Of a stretch of 14,897 nucleotides of DNA, positions 1 through 6,800 are shown piece after piece. The DNA lies in contig JBAVEY010000034.1 in assembly GCA_049587975.1 (NCBI GenBank), positions 1 to 14,897 of the forward strand, written 5' to 3'. The notes below the pieces were generated by a model, which saw only the letters and a list, made by a program, of their open reading frames with translations, searched no databases and was not told where the DNA came from. The position numbers were made by a program, and so were the translations under genes. The first letter of the stretch is position 1. Each line of letters starts with the position of its first letter. The DNA comes from DASSJM01 sp049587975. GTDB taxonomy: Bacteria; Actinomycetota; UBA4738; HRBIN12.

Positions 1-492
1 CCCCGCATGCCAGCCGGCCCGCCACGCGACGCGGTCGAGGTCGCTCGCGAACGTCCCCTGCAGGCGCGCCTTCGCGACGGCTCGTGCCCGGTCGTCACCG
101 GGGACGGCATCCAGCATCGCGCCCATCGAGCGCTCGGTGGCATCCGATGCGGCCAGGTGGGCGTCCGCCGACTCGAGGAACGCATCGAGCTCGTCCATCG
201 GGACGGCCCCCCGCCCGCGCGGCTCTCGCCGCAGGTAGTCGACACCGGCCTCGGCCGCGGGCAGGCCCAGCCGATCGATCGTCGCCTGAAGGACCTCGTC
301 GTCGGGCATGATCCACTCGGCCCCGAGCTCGGCGATCTCGCCGTTCTCGAGCTCGAGGGATAGCACCCGTCCCCCGACCCGCTCGCGCGCCTCGAGGACC
401 ACCACCGAGAGCCCGGCGTCCAGGAGCTCGAGGGCGGCGGCCAGCCCCGCAAAGCCGGCCCCGATGACCACGACGTCTGCCACCTTCCGCAC
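1..492 (-). CDS. FAD-dependent amine oxidase, N-terminal part (cut by left edge)
   Basis: Only the first 164 codons are present; the gene runs off the left edge. The N-terminus has a Rossmann dinucleotide-binding motif, GAGFAGLAAALELLDAG, followed by VVVLEARERVGGR. This is the FAD-binding fingerprint of flavin monoamine oxidases (putrescine oxidase, MAO and L-amino-acid oxidase relatives). A little further on, ELGAEWI fits the conserved second FAD-contact region. The start is taken as GTG at 492, which has CGGAG five to six nt upstream; an in-frame GTG at 483 is the alternative. The gene diverges from the polyamine-type binding-protein gene, with about 88 nt between them. From that context I infer that the substrate is an amine such as putrescine, oxidised to an aminoaldehyde with release of H2O2 and ammonia. 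The substrate-determining C-terminal part is missing, so the family call is firm and the substrate is a guess. Confidence 0.85.
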   Translation of the reverse strand, partial: MRKVADVVVIGAGFAGLAAALELLDAGLSVVVLEARERVGGRVLSLELENGEIAELGAEWIMPDDEVLQATIDRLGLPAAEAGVDYLRREPRGRGAVPMDELDAFLESADAHLAASDATERSMGAMLDAVPGDDRARAVAKARLQGTFASDLDRVAWRAGWHAG

Positions 493-505
493 GCTCCGCG
501 CTAGA

Positions 506-535
506 TTGGCTTGCGTAGCCCGAGGGCCCTATGGT
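506..535 (+). promoter_or_regulatory. Candidate promoter for the binding-protein operon
   Basis: TTGGCT (506-511) and TATGGT (530-535) are separated by 18 nt and would place the transcription start near 542. The operator-like sequence at 547-560 would then cover the first transcribed bases, a usual position for a repressor site. The -35 match is modest, so this is a candidate only. Confidence 0.35.
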
Positions 536-546
536 ACCCAGGGCCT

Positions 547-560
547 TGAACGGCCACTCA
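547..560. promoter_or_regulatory. Operator-like site, degenerate copy of the TGAACG-N2-CGTTCA palindrome
   Basis: TGAACGGCCACTCA matches 10 of 14 positions of the perfect palindrome at 6394-6407, and the outer bases of both half-sites are kept. It ends 20 nt before the ATG of the binding-protein gene, immediately upstream of its ribosome binding site. This spacing is nearly the same as that of the other two copies (23 and 24 nt). Taken alone it would be weak; the position makes it credible. It could also influence the divergent amine oxidase, whose start is 55 nt away on the other side. Confidence 0.45.
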
Positions 561-580
561 ATCCTGAGGAGGCACGAGCC

Positions 581-1903
581 ATGGCACGAGACGCTCGCGA
601 GGCTCCCGCTCACGGGCTGAGCCGGCGAGACTTCCTGAAGACCTCGGCTGGGGCGGCCGTCGCCCTCCCAGCCGCCGCCGAGATCCTGGCCGCCTGCACC
701 AAGCCCGGCACCACGTCATCCGGGGACCTGCCGTACAAGCTCGCCCGTCCCGAGAACCCGGTGACCCTACCGATGAACGGCGACCCGATCCCGTCCGACA
801 CCCAGATCGAGCAGGGGGCCGATCTCCAGATCCTGAACTGGTCGCAGTACATGTGGAAGTACGTGCTGAACCAGTTCGTCGAGTCCCACCAGGCCGACGG
901 CACCACCTTCACGGCGCCGTCCACGTTCCAGAACATGGACGAGGGCGTAGCGAAGCTGCAGGCCGGTCAGAAGGCCGACGTCTTCTTCCCGACGATCGAC
1001 GTGATGGGCAAGCTGGTCGCCGCCGACCTCCTCCAACCGCTCAACCACGACCTCATCCCGGCGCTGCAGAAGGACAACTGGAAGGTGTTCCAAGACCCGT
1101 ACTACGACCAGGGGTGGCGGTATTCCGTCCCCTACACGATCTACACGACCGGGATCGGCTATCGGCGCGACCACATCCCCGACGACGTTATCCACGGGAT
1201 GGACAATCCGTGGGAGATCCTGTGGGACCCGCAATATTCGGGGAAGGTCGGCGCGTACCCGAGCTACCGCGATGTGATGGCGATCGTGCTGATGAAGAAC
1301 GGGATCACCGACATGAACACCAGCAAGGAGTCAGACCTGGAGACCGTCCGCAAGGACCTGCTCGCCCTCACGGAGGACGTCGACGTGCGGATCTCCTACA
1401 GCGGTGCCTACTCGAAGCTCCCGAAGGACGTGTTCTGGCTCATGACGGCTTGGTCGGGGGACATGGTGGCGGGCTGGGGATACGCCCCGCCGTACGACGA
1501 GGCGGCCTACGAGGCCATCGGCTACTGGTTCCCGGCCGACCGCAAGGGCCCGGTCGACAACGACCTGATCGCGATCCCGAAGAACGCCGAGCACCCTGCC
1601 CTCGGACACGCGTTCATCAACTACTGGCTCGAGTACCAACACGCGATGGACAACTTCTCCTGGAACGGGTACCAGCCGCCGCAGAACCAGGCGGATGTGA
1701 GTTCCCTCACCTCCACGGAGGGCCTGTACTCGGAAATCTCCAACTGGGCGGCGCCGGCGATGTACGTGTCTCCATGGATGCCCGACGCGGTGGTTCGGCA
1801 GGAGGATTTCGCCGTCGGTTACCGGGAAGGGCCGCTCACACCCGACGTCGACGACCAGTGGCACGCCGTCTGGGAGGAATTCGTCGCCGGTGCAAAAAGC
1901 TAG
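581..1903 (+). CDS. Polyamine-type ABC transporter substrate-binding lipoprotein (PotD/PotF-like)
   Basis: A 440-residue extracytoplasmic binding protein. The N-terminus carries a twin-arginine signal (S14-R15-R16-D-F-L-K) followed by a hydrophobic alanine-rich stretch and a lipobox, L36-A-A-C39. It is therefore probably exported folded by Tat and anchored through a lipidated Cys39. The mature part has features typical of spermidine/putrescine-binding proteins: ILNWSQYM near the mature N-terminus, ADVFFPTIDVM, and YTIYTTGIGY in the hinge region. ATG 581 is chosen because GAGGAGG (566-572) lies 8 nt upstream and because the Tat signal begins there; the open frame extends further upstream without coding character. 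It is the first gene of a three-gene transporter operon and overlaps the next start by 14 nt. The type of ligand (polyamine or a related amine) is inferred from the family and from the neighbouring amine oxidase and aldehyde dehydrogenase. Confidence 0.88.
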   Translation: MARDAREAPAHGLSRRDFLKTSAGAAVALPAAAEILAACTKPGTTSSGDLPYKLARPENPVTLPMNGDPIPSDTQIEQGADLQILNWSQYMWKYVLNQFVESHQADGTTFTAPSTFQNMDEGVAKLQAGQKADVFFPTIDVMGKLVAADLLQPLNHDLIPALQKDNWKVFQDPYYDQGWRYSVPYTIYTTGIGYRRDHIPDDVIHGMDNPWEILWDPQYSGKVGAYPSYRDVMAIVLMKNGITDMNTSKESDLETVRKDLLALTEDVDVRISYSGAYSKLPKDVFWLMTAWSGDMVAGWGYAPPYDEAAYEAIGYWFPADRKGPVDNDLIAIPKNAEHPALGHAFINYWLEYQHAMDNFSWNGYQPPQNQADVSSLTSTEGLYSEISNWAAPAMYVSPWMPDAVVRQEDFAVGYREGPLTPDVDDQWHAVWEEFVAGAKS

Positions 1904-2837
1904 CGAGCCCACCCGGCGTTCGCGTCGCCGGGCGGGCCGCACCGCCAGGGAGGGCATTCAGTATCCACGCTGGTACTGGCCGTCGTTCGCCCTCCCCGGG
2001 ATCCTTTGGCTCCTGATCCTTTTCATCCTGCCCCTCTACACCGTCGTCTCCATCGCGTTCGGCACCGTCGACCCGATCTTCCGAGGTCCCCTGCCCGTCT
2101 ATCAGCCCTGGTGGTGGAGCACCGAGCACTTCGGGGAGACGCTGGGCAAGGTCTTCGGGATCTTCACGCCGGTGTACGTGCACACGTTCGTCTACGTGAT
2201 CGTGGCGAGCGCGGTGTGTCTCGTGCTCGGCTACGCGGTCGCGTACTACGTGGCGCGCTTCGGCGGCAGGCACAAGGGCCTGTTGCTCGTCCTGCTGATC
2301 TCCCCGTTCTGGATCAGCTACCTGATGCGGATGCTCGCGTGGATCAACCTGTTGGACAACGACGGATACATCAACAAGGTCCTCATGTTCGTCAACGTCG
2401 TGAACCATCCGGTCGGGTGGCTCGAAGGGCGGCCGCTCACCGTGATCATGGGCCTGGTGTACGGCTACATCCCGTACATGATCCTGCCGCTGTACGGCTT
2501 CCTCGATCGCATCGACGCCAGCCTGCTGGAGTCGGGCCGCGACCTCGGCGGGAGCCGCGTCAGCACCTTCTGGCGCGTGACCCTGCCCCTGTCCAAGCCG
2601 GGCATCCTGGCCGGGGTGATCATCGTGGCGTTGCCGATGTTCGGCGACTACTACACGAACAACCTCCTGTCGGGTTCGCCGAGGACGACCATGATCGGCA
2701 ACCTCATCGACGAGGCCTACAACACGACCGGCCAGGGCGGCGAGATGGCCTCGCTGGTGCTCATCCTCATGGTGCTGCTGATCGTGCCGATGCTCTACTA
2801 CCTGCGGAGCACCCGCCGAACGGCGGAGGCCTCGTGA
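1890..2837 (+). CDS. ABC transporter permease, PotB/PotH-like
   Basis: An integral membrane permease of 315 residues, the usual size for PotB. After a basic cytoplasmic N-terminus there is a first hydrophobic segment at about residues 32-57, followed by further membrane segments at about 98-122, 129-153, 183-203, 238-255 and 286-307. The cytoplasmic EAA loop, which docks on the ATPase, is visible at about 214-233 (ESGRDLGG...VTLPLSKPGI). The GTG start at 1890 overlaps the end of the binding-protein gene by 14 nt, and GGAGGA lies 11 nt upstream inside that gene, so translation is probably coupled. An in-frame start farther downstream would cut into the first helix. It pairs with the following permease to form the heterodimeric channel. 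The PotB assignment rests on gene order and on the EAA-loop form. Confidence 0.88.
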   Translation: MQKASEPTRRSRRRAGRTAREGIQYPRWYWPSFALPGILWLLILFILPLYTVVSIAFGTVDPIFRGPLPVYQPWWWSTEHFGETLGKVFGIFTPVYVHTFVYVIVASAVCLVLGYAVAYYVARFGGRHKGLLLVLLISPFWISYLMRMLAWINLLDNDGYINKVLMFVNVVNHPVGWLEGRPLTVIMGLVYGYIPYMILPLYGFLDRIDASLLESGRDLGGSRVSTFWRVTLPLSKPGILAGVIIVALPMFGDYYTNNLLSGSPRTTMIGNLIDEAYNTTGQGGEMASLVLILMVLLIVPMLYYLRSTRRTAEAS

Positions 2838-3754
2838 CGCAGGAGACGATCGCGCGCCCCGCGCCGGCCGTTCCCGCGGTCGTACGCGCCCCGCGCCGCC
2901 GCTGGTGGCGCGACCCGTGGCGCAAGCCGAGGATCCTGCAAACGGTCACGTGGGCTTACCTGATCTGGTCCCTGGTCCCGCTGACGATCGCGATCGCGAT
3001 CTCGTTCAACGGCAGCCGCTCCAACAGCATCCTGCACGGGTTCAGCCTCCAGTGGTGGTGGTCGGACCCGGAGGACTCGCTGTGGCACGACCCCGAGCTC
3101 CACGCGGCGCTGTTCCAGAGCCTGCGCCTTGGGCTGCTGACGGTGCTCATCTCCGTGCCGCTCGGCGTTGCGTTCGCGCTCGGGATCGACCGCTGGCACG
3201 GGCGACCTGCGACCGGCGCGACGTTCCTGATGCTGCTGTCGTTCGTGTTGCCCGAGATCGTCCTGGGCATCTCGCTGTTCCTCGTGTTCCAGCACCTGTT
3301 GAAGTTCGTCGAGCTCGGGACGACTGCGCAGATCCTCGGCCTGGTCACCTACCAGATCTCCTATCCGTTCATCATCGTGCGCGCGCGGTTACTCACGATC
3401 GGCCGGGAGTACGAGGAGGCGGCCACCGACCTCGGTGCGCCACCACGGCAGGCGATCCGTCGGGTGCTGCTTCCCCTGCTCTACCCGGCGATCTTCGCGA
3501 GCGCGGCGCTCGTGTTCGCGGACACGATCGACGACTTCGTGACCGTGAAGTACCTGTCCGGGCCGGCGACCAGCGAGCCGCTGTCCGTCAAGATCTACAA
3601 CTTCACGCGCGCCGAACCCACCCCGGCCGTCAACGCGGCGGCCACGTTCCTCCTCGTGACGACGACGGTCGCGATCGTGCTCGGGTACTTCGCGTACCGG
3701 CGAGCGACCAGGGGACAACGGGCGGGAGGCGTCTCCGAGTTCGCGAACGTCTAG
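2834..3754 (+). CDS. ABC transporter permease, PotC/PotI-like
   Basis: The second permease subunit, 306 residues. It starts at GTG 2834, which overlaps the stop of the previous gene in a GTGA junction, with GGAGG just upstream (about 2825-2829); this indicates translational coupling. The frame is open far upstream of this GTG, but that part is out-of-frame sequence of the first permease. The basic N-terminus (RRRWWRDPWRKPR) precedes a first membrane helix at about 38-57. An EAA loop is seen at 195-214 (EAATDLGAPPRQAIRRVLLP). The motif DDFVTVKYLSG in the C-terminal half is typical of PotC-type permeases. The stop codon TAG (3752-3754) shares the palindrome CTAG with the stop of the convergent ATPase gene, so no terminator separates the two. 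Confidence 0.88.
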   Translation: MTQETIARPAPAVPAVVRAPRRRWWRDPWRKPRILQTVTWAYLIWSLVPLTIAIAISFNGSRSNSILHGFSLQWWWSDPEDSLWHDPELHAALFQSLRLGLLTVLISVPLGVAFALGIDRWHGRPATGATFLMLLSFVLPEIVLGISLFLVFQHLLKFVELGTTAQILGLVTYQISYPFIIVRARLLTIGREYEEAATDLGAPPRQAIRRVLLPLLYPAIFASAALVFADTIDDFVTVKYLSGPATSEPLSVKIYNFTRAEPTPAVNAAATFLLVTTTVAIVLGYFAYRRATRGQRAGGVSEFANV

Positions 3755-4857
3755 CCGGTGACGTCCGCTGGCGCCGGGGCCGGCGACTCCATCAGGACGC
3801 GGAGCGCGTCGGCGGGCAGGTGCACCGAGACCGCCTCGCCCTGCGAGTACGGCAATCCCTCACCTTTGTTCTGGAACCACGCCTGCACCGTCTGCCCCGG
3901 GGCGAGGTGCACGATCACCTGCATGATCGACCCCACGTAGACGACACGCTCGACCATCCCGGGCACGCGATTCTGGCCCGTCGTCCCCGCGGGTTCGAGG
4001 TGGACACGCTCGGGCCGGATCACCATCTTCACGCCGCCTCGCGTGTCGACGTCGCCCTGGGCCGCCACCAGGTCGAACTCGCCGAGGCGAACCGTCGCGC
4101 CGTCGGCCCCGCCGCCCGTGACGTGCGCGTCCATCAGGTTCGATACGCCGAGGAAGTCCGCGACGTACGAGGTCGTCGGCTCCTCGTAGACGTCGGACGG
4201 CGACCCGATCTGCTCGACCCGCCCGTTGCTCATCACGGCGAGGCGGTCCGACATGGTGAGCGCCTCTTCCTGGTCGTGCGTCACGTAGATGAACGTGATG
4301 CCGATCTCCTCCTGGAGGGCCTTGAGCTCGATCTGGAGCGCCTTGCGGAGCTTGGCGTCGAGCGCCCCGAGCGGCTCGTCCAGCAGCAGCACGGCCGGGT
4401 TCAGGATCAACGCCCGAGCGAGCGCGACCCGCTGCTGCTGGCCGCCCGACAGCTGCGACGGCCGGCGGCGCTCCAGGCCCTGGAGCCGCACCAGCTCGAG
4501 CGAGTCGGCCACCTTCCTCTTCGCGTCCTGCTTGGAGACGTCCTTGTACCGCAGGCCGAACGCGACGTTCTCGGCGACCGTGAGGTGCGGGAAGAGCGCG
4601 TAGTTCTGGAAGACCGTGTTGACGTTGCGCTTGTGCGGCGGCGTCTGCACCATGTCCACACCGTCCAGCAGGATCTGGCCCTCGTCGGGACGCTCGAACC
4701 CGGCGATCAGGCGCAGGGTGGTCGTCTTGCCGCACCCGGAGGGGCCGAGGAGCGAGAAGAACTCGCCGGACGGCATCGACAGGTTGATCCCGGCGACCGC
4801 CGTGACGTCGGCGAACCGCTTCACGAGATCGACGAGGACGACCTCTCCTCCAGCCAT
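3751..4857 (-). CDS. ABC transporter ATP-binding protein, PotA-like
   Basis: An ATPase of 368 residues with every expected motif: Walker A GPSGCGKT at 38-45, Q-loop FQNYALFPH at 83-91, signature LSGGQQQR at 136-143, Walker B LLLDEP at 157-162, D-loop GALDAKLR and switch His194 in YVTHDQEEA. The C-terminal 100 or so residues form the TOBE domain typical of polyamine and related importers. It would power the PotB/PotC-like permeases, yet it lies on the opposite strand, convergent with them, with stop codons interlocked in CTAG. ATG 4857 has no good Shine-Dalgarno sequence. Instead TATGCT lies 8 nt before it, suggesting a leaderless transcript. An operator-like site is at 4882-4895. It follows the aldehyde dehydrogenase on the same strand after a 64-nt gap, so read-through from that gene is also possible. 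Confidence 0.9.
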   Translation of the reverse strand: MAGGEVVLVDLVKRFADVTAVAGINLSMPSGEFFSLLGPSGCGKTTTLRLIAGFERPDEGQILLDGVDMVQTPPHKRNVNTVFQNYALFPHLTVAENVAFGLRYKDVSKQDAKRKVADSLELVRLQGLERRRPSQLSGGQQQRVALARALILNPAVLLLDEPLGALDAKLRKALQIELKALQEEIGITFIYVTHDQEEALTMSDRLAVMSNGRVEQIGSPSDVYEEPTTSYVADFLGVSNLMDAHVTGGGADGATVRLGEFDLVAAQGDVDTRGGVKMVIRPERVHLEPAGTTGQNRVPGMVERVVYVGSIMQVIVHLAPGQTVQAWFQNKGEGLPYSQGEAVSVHLPADALRVLMESPAPAPADVTG

Positions 4858-4865
4858 GTCCGCGG

Positions 4866-4871
4866 AGCATA
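4866..4871 (-). promoter_or_regulatory. Candidate -10 box of a leaderless promoter for the ATPase gene
   Basis: TATGCT on the minus strand ends 8 nt before the ATG at 4857, which places transcription initiation at or next to the start codon. The gene lacks a convincing ribosome binding site, as expected for a leaderless message. The operator-like site at 4882-4895 would fall over the -35 region of this promoter. Confidence 0.4.
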
Positions 4872-4881
4872 CCCGAGGTCT

Positions 4882-4895
4882 TGCACGACCGTTCA
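4882..4895. promoter_or_regulatory. Operator-like site, 12/14 copy of the TGAACGATCGTTCA palindrome
   Basis: TGCACGACCGTTCA differs from the perfect palindrome at 6394-6407 at only two positions. It sits in the 64-nt gap between the aldehyde dehydrogenase and the ATPase gene, with its near edge 24 nt before the ATPase ATG. The conserved spacing to the start codon and the non-coding location argue for a real binding site of a dimeric repressor, probably of the TetR type. Confidence 0.6.
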
Positions 4896-4921
4896 GGCCT
4901 CGTGCCGCGGCAGGGTGCGCG

Positions 4922-6370
4922 TCAGGACAGGTTCACGTACACCGACTTGCTCTCGAGGAAGTCCTCGACCCCGTGCCTGCCGAGCTCGCGCCCGATCCCG
5001 GACTGCTTGTACCCGCCCCAGGGCATCTCGGTGGGCGCGGGCTGCGAGTCATTGATCCAGACGATCCCGGCCCGGAGTGCCCGGGCGGTCACCATCGCCT
5101 TCTTCACGTCGTTCGTCCACACGGCCGCGGCCAGGCCGTACTCGTTGTCGTTGGACATCGCCACCACCTCGTCGACCGAGGAGAACGGGATCACCGACAT
5201 CACCGGCCCGAAGATCTCCTCGCGCGCGATCGTCGCGCCGTTGTCGACGTCCGCGAAGACGGTCGGCGGCACGAAGTAGCCGTTCGCCAGGCGCGCGTCG
5301 GCCGGGCGCGCCCCCTGCGTCGCGAGCTTCGCCTCCTTGGTGCCGAGATCGATGTACCGCTCGACCCGCTCCTGCTGCTCGCTGCTCACGAGCGGTCCCA
5401 TCTCGGTCGCCTCGTCCAGGCCGTCGCCCAGCACGATCCGGGAGGCTCGCTCGACGAACGCGTTCACCGCGTCGTCGTACATCGGCTCCTCCACGTAGAT
5501 GCGCGTCCCGGCCGAGCAGATCTCGCCCTGGTTCCAGAAGACCCCGTTCGCCGAACCCTCGAACGCGAGCTCGGGATCGGCATCCGCGAACACGATGTTG
5601 GGAGACTTCCCCCCGAGCTCGAGGGTCACCCGCTTCAGCGTGTCCGCACCGCTGCGCATGATGATCTTGCCGACCTCTCGGGAACCGGTGAAGGCCACCT
5701 TGTCTACCTTCGGACTGGCGACGAGCGGCGCCCCGGCCGTCTCTCCGAACCCGGTGACGACGTGGAACACGCCGCGGGGCAGCCCGGCCTCTTCGAGGAT
5801 CCTCGGCAGCTCGAGGCACGTGAGGGGCGTCTGCTCGGGGGGCTTGAGGACGAAGGTGCACCCGGCGGCGAGCGCCGGGGCCACCTTCTGCGTGGCCATC
5901 ATCATCGGGTAGTTCCAGGGCGTGATGCCGACCGCCACCCCCATCGGCTCCTTCCACACCATGAACATCGCGTCGGTCGACAGGTGCTGGGCGTCGCCGT
6001 CGATCTTCGTCGCCCAGCCGCCGAAGTACTCGAACATGAACGCGACCTCGTCGATGTCCTCACGCGCCTCACCGATCGGCTTGCCCGAGTCGATGGACTC
6101 CATCTGCGCCAGGCGACCGTGCTCGCGCCGCACGATCTCCGCCGCCCGGAGCAGGATCCGCCCGCGCTCTCGGGGGGATGTCCCCGGCCACCAGGCACCG
6201 TCGTCGAACGCTCGGCGCGCCGCGTCGACGGCCGCCTCCACGTCCGTAGCCTTGGAGTCCGGCGCTGTGGCGATCACCTCACCGGTCGCCGGGTTGAACA
6301 CGTCGAAGCGCGCACCATCGCTCGCGTCGCCCCACGTCCCGTCGATGAAGTTCTGCAGTGCGTCGGCCAC
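4922..6370 (-). CDS. NAD(P)+-dependent aldehyde dehydrogenase, aminoaldehyde/betaine-aldehyde type
   Basis: A complete aldehyde dehydrogenase of 482 residues, normal for the superfamily. Visible functional residues are the oxyanion Asn153 in PWNYP, Lys176 in FVLKPPEQTP (cofactor), FTGS at 227-230, the general base Glu251 in LELGGKSPN and the nucleophile Cys285 in GEICSAGTR. The C-terminal WINDSQPAPTEMPWGGYKQS region resembles aminoaldehyde/betaine-aldehyde dehydrogenases more than simple aliphatic ones. In this setting the likely role is oxidation of 4-aminobutanal or a related aldehyde made by the amine oxidase, giving GABA or an analogue. Betaine aldehyde or gamma-glutamyl-aminobutyraldehyde are alternative substrates. 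The GTG start at 6370 has GGGAGG upstream. A long palindrome at 6380-6420 overlaps that ribosome binding site, so the gene is probably tightly controlled. Confidence 0.9.
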   Translation of the reverse strand: MADALQNFIDGTWGDASDGARFDVFNPATGEVIATAPDSKATDVEAAVDAARRAFDDGAWWPGTSPRERGRILLRAAEIVRREHGRLAQMESIDSGKPIGEAREDIDEVAFMFEYFGGWATKIDGDAQHLSTDAMFMVWKEPMGVAVGITPWNYPMMMATQKVAPALAAGCTFVLKPPEQTPLTCLELPRILEEAGLPRGVFHVVTGFGETAGAPLVASPKVDKVAFTGSREVGKIIMRSGADTLKRVTLELGGKSPNIVFADADPELAFEGSANGVFWNQGEICSAGTRIYVEEPMYDDAVNAFVERASRIVLGDGLDEATEMGPLVSSEQQERVERYIDLGTKEAKLATQGARPADARLANGYFVPPTVFADVDNGATIAREEIFGPVMSVIPFSSVDEVVAMSNDNEYGLAAAVWTNDVKKAMVTARALRAGIVWINDSQPAPTEMPWGGYKQSGIGRELGRHGVEDFLESKSVYVNLS

Positions 6371-6379
6371 GTGCTCGCC

Positions 6380-6420
6380 TCCCGCGGTTAGCTTGAACGA
6401 TCGTTCAGCCTACCGCGGGA
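6380..6420. promoter_or_regulatory. Composite palindromic operator upstream of the aldehyde dehydrogenase
   Basis: The core is a perfect 14-bp palindrome, TGAACGATCGTTCA (6394-6407). It is nested in a larger inverted repeat with 9-bp perfect outer arms, TCCCGCGGT (6380-6388) and ACCGCGGGA (6412-6420). The inner edge is 23 nt from the GTG start. The core is typical of TetR-family operators, and two imperfect copies lie before the ATPase and binding-protein genes. The outer arm includes the start of the GGGAGG ribosome binding site. In RNA the whole element could therefore fold into a hairpin that hides part of that site, or that acts as an end for the upstream gene's transcript. Confidence 0.7.
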
Positions 6421-6435
6421 CGGCCTGAGCCGTGC

Positions 6436-6726
6436 TCACACGTCGGATGCGAGCCACTCCCCATCGGTCCACGACGGCTCTGCCTCGAGCAGCGCCATGA
6501 TCTTGCCGAAGTTCTCGTCGGTCTTGGGGTCGTGGACCATCGCGAAGTACGCGTCCTTGTCGTCGTACATGACGGCCACCACGACCTCGTCATCCTCGTC
6601 CGCCTTGAGCAGGTACGAACCTCGATAGCCGTTCGCCGCCGCGCCGTCGGGCGGCGCGCTCATCATCCGGATGAGCTCGTCGCGCATGCCGGCCTTCGGC
6701 TTCATCCGTCCGAGCGTCCCGTACAT
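6436..6726 (-). CDS. Small protein with ABM-like (dimeric alpha-beta barrel) features
   Basis: A 96-residue soluble protein. It begins MYGTLGRMKPKAG and has a central run of alternating hydrophobic residues (DEVVVAVMYDDKDAYFAM) and a C-terminal LLEAEPSWTDGEW. This pattern fits the antibiotic biosynthesis monooxygenase-like ferredoxin-fold family widespread in actinobacteria, whose members may bind heme or small metabolites or simply be uncharacterised. No catalytic role can be assigned. ATG 6726 is preferred over an upstream in-frame start because GAGGAGG lies about 10 nt before it and the upstream residues are a poor arginine/glycine run. TATGCT at 6761-6766 (minus) is a possible -10 box. 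It lies 65 nt upstream of the aldehyde dehydrogenase on the same strand, separated by the palindromic operator, and diverges from the hydrolase. Confidence 0.7.
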   Translation of the reverse strand: MYGTLGRMKPKAGMRDELIRMMSAPPDGAAANGYRGSYLLKADEDDEVVVAVMYDDKDAYFAMVHDPKTDENFGKIMALLEAEPSWTDGEWLASDV

Positions 6727-6788
6727 CCTCGCAGCACCTCCTCTGCCTCGTCGATGGCGGAGCATACGACGTTCGTCGCACGCGACGG

Positions 6789-6794
6789 TACGCT
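6789..6794 (+). promoter_or_regulatory. Candidate -10 box of a leaderless promoter for the hydrolase
   Basis: TACGCT is followed by exactly 6 nt and then the GTG at 6801. There is no Shine-Dalgarno sequence, so a leaderless transcript starting at or beside the GTG is plausible. No convincing -35 element is visible. Confidence 0.3.
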
Positions 6795-6800
6795 CGCCGG

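Noticed and set aside
525..545. Inverted repeat GGCCCT/AGGGCC around the candidate -10 box of the binding-protein operon
   Set aside because: Arms of six bases in GC-rich DNA are easily expected by chance, and the 9-nt loop contains the putative promoter rather than a known site type.
308..580. A long N-terminal extension of the binding protein
   Set aside because: The extension is a Ser/Arg/Pro-rich shadow of the divergent amine oxidase. The Tat signal and strong ribosome binding site both point to ATG 581.
2905..5055. A 700-codon plus-strand open frame across the permease and ATPase
   Set aside because: It is out of frame with the second permease and antisense to the ATPase, which has all ABC motifs; it has no recognisable domain.
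5456..5465. GAACGCGTTC, a palindrome resembling the operator half-sites
   Set aside because: It lies inside the aldehyde dehydrogenase coding region and lacks the two-base spacer of the three upstream sites, so it is probably coincidental.
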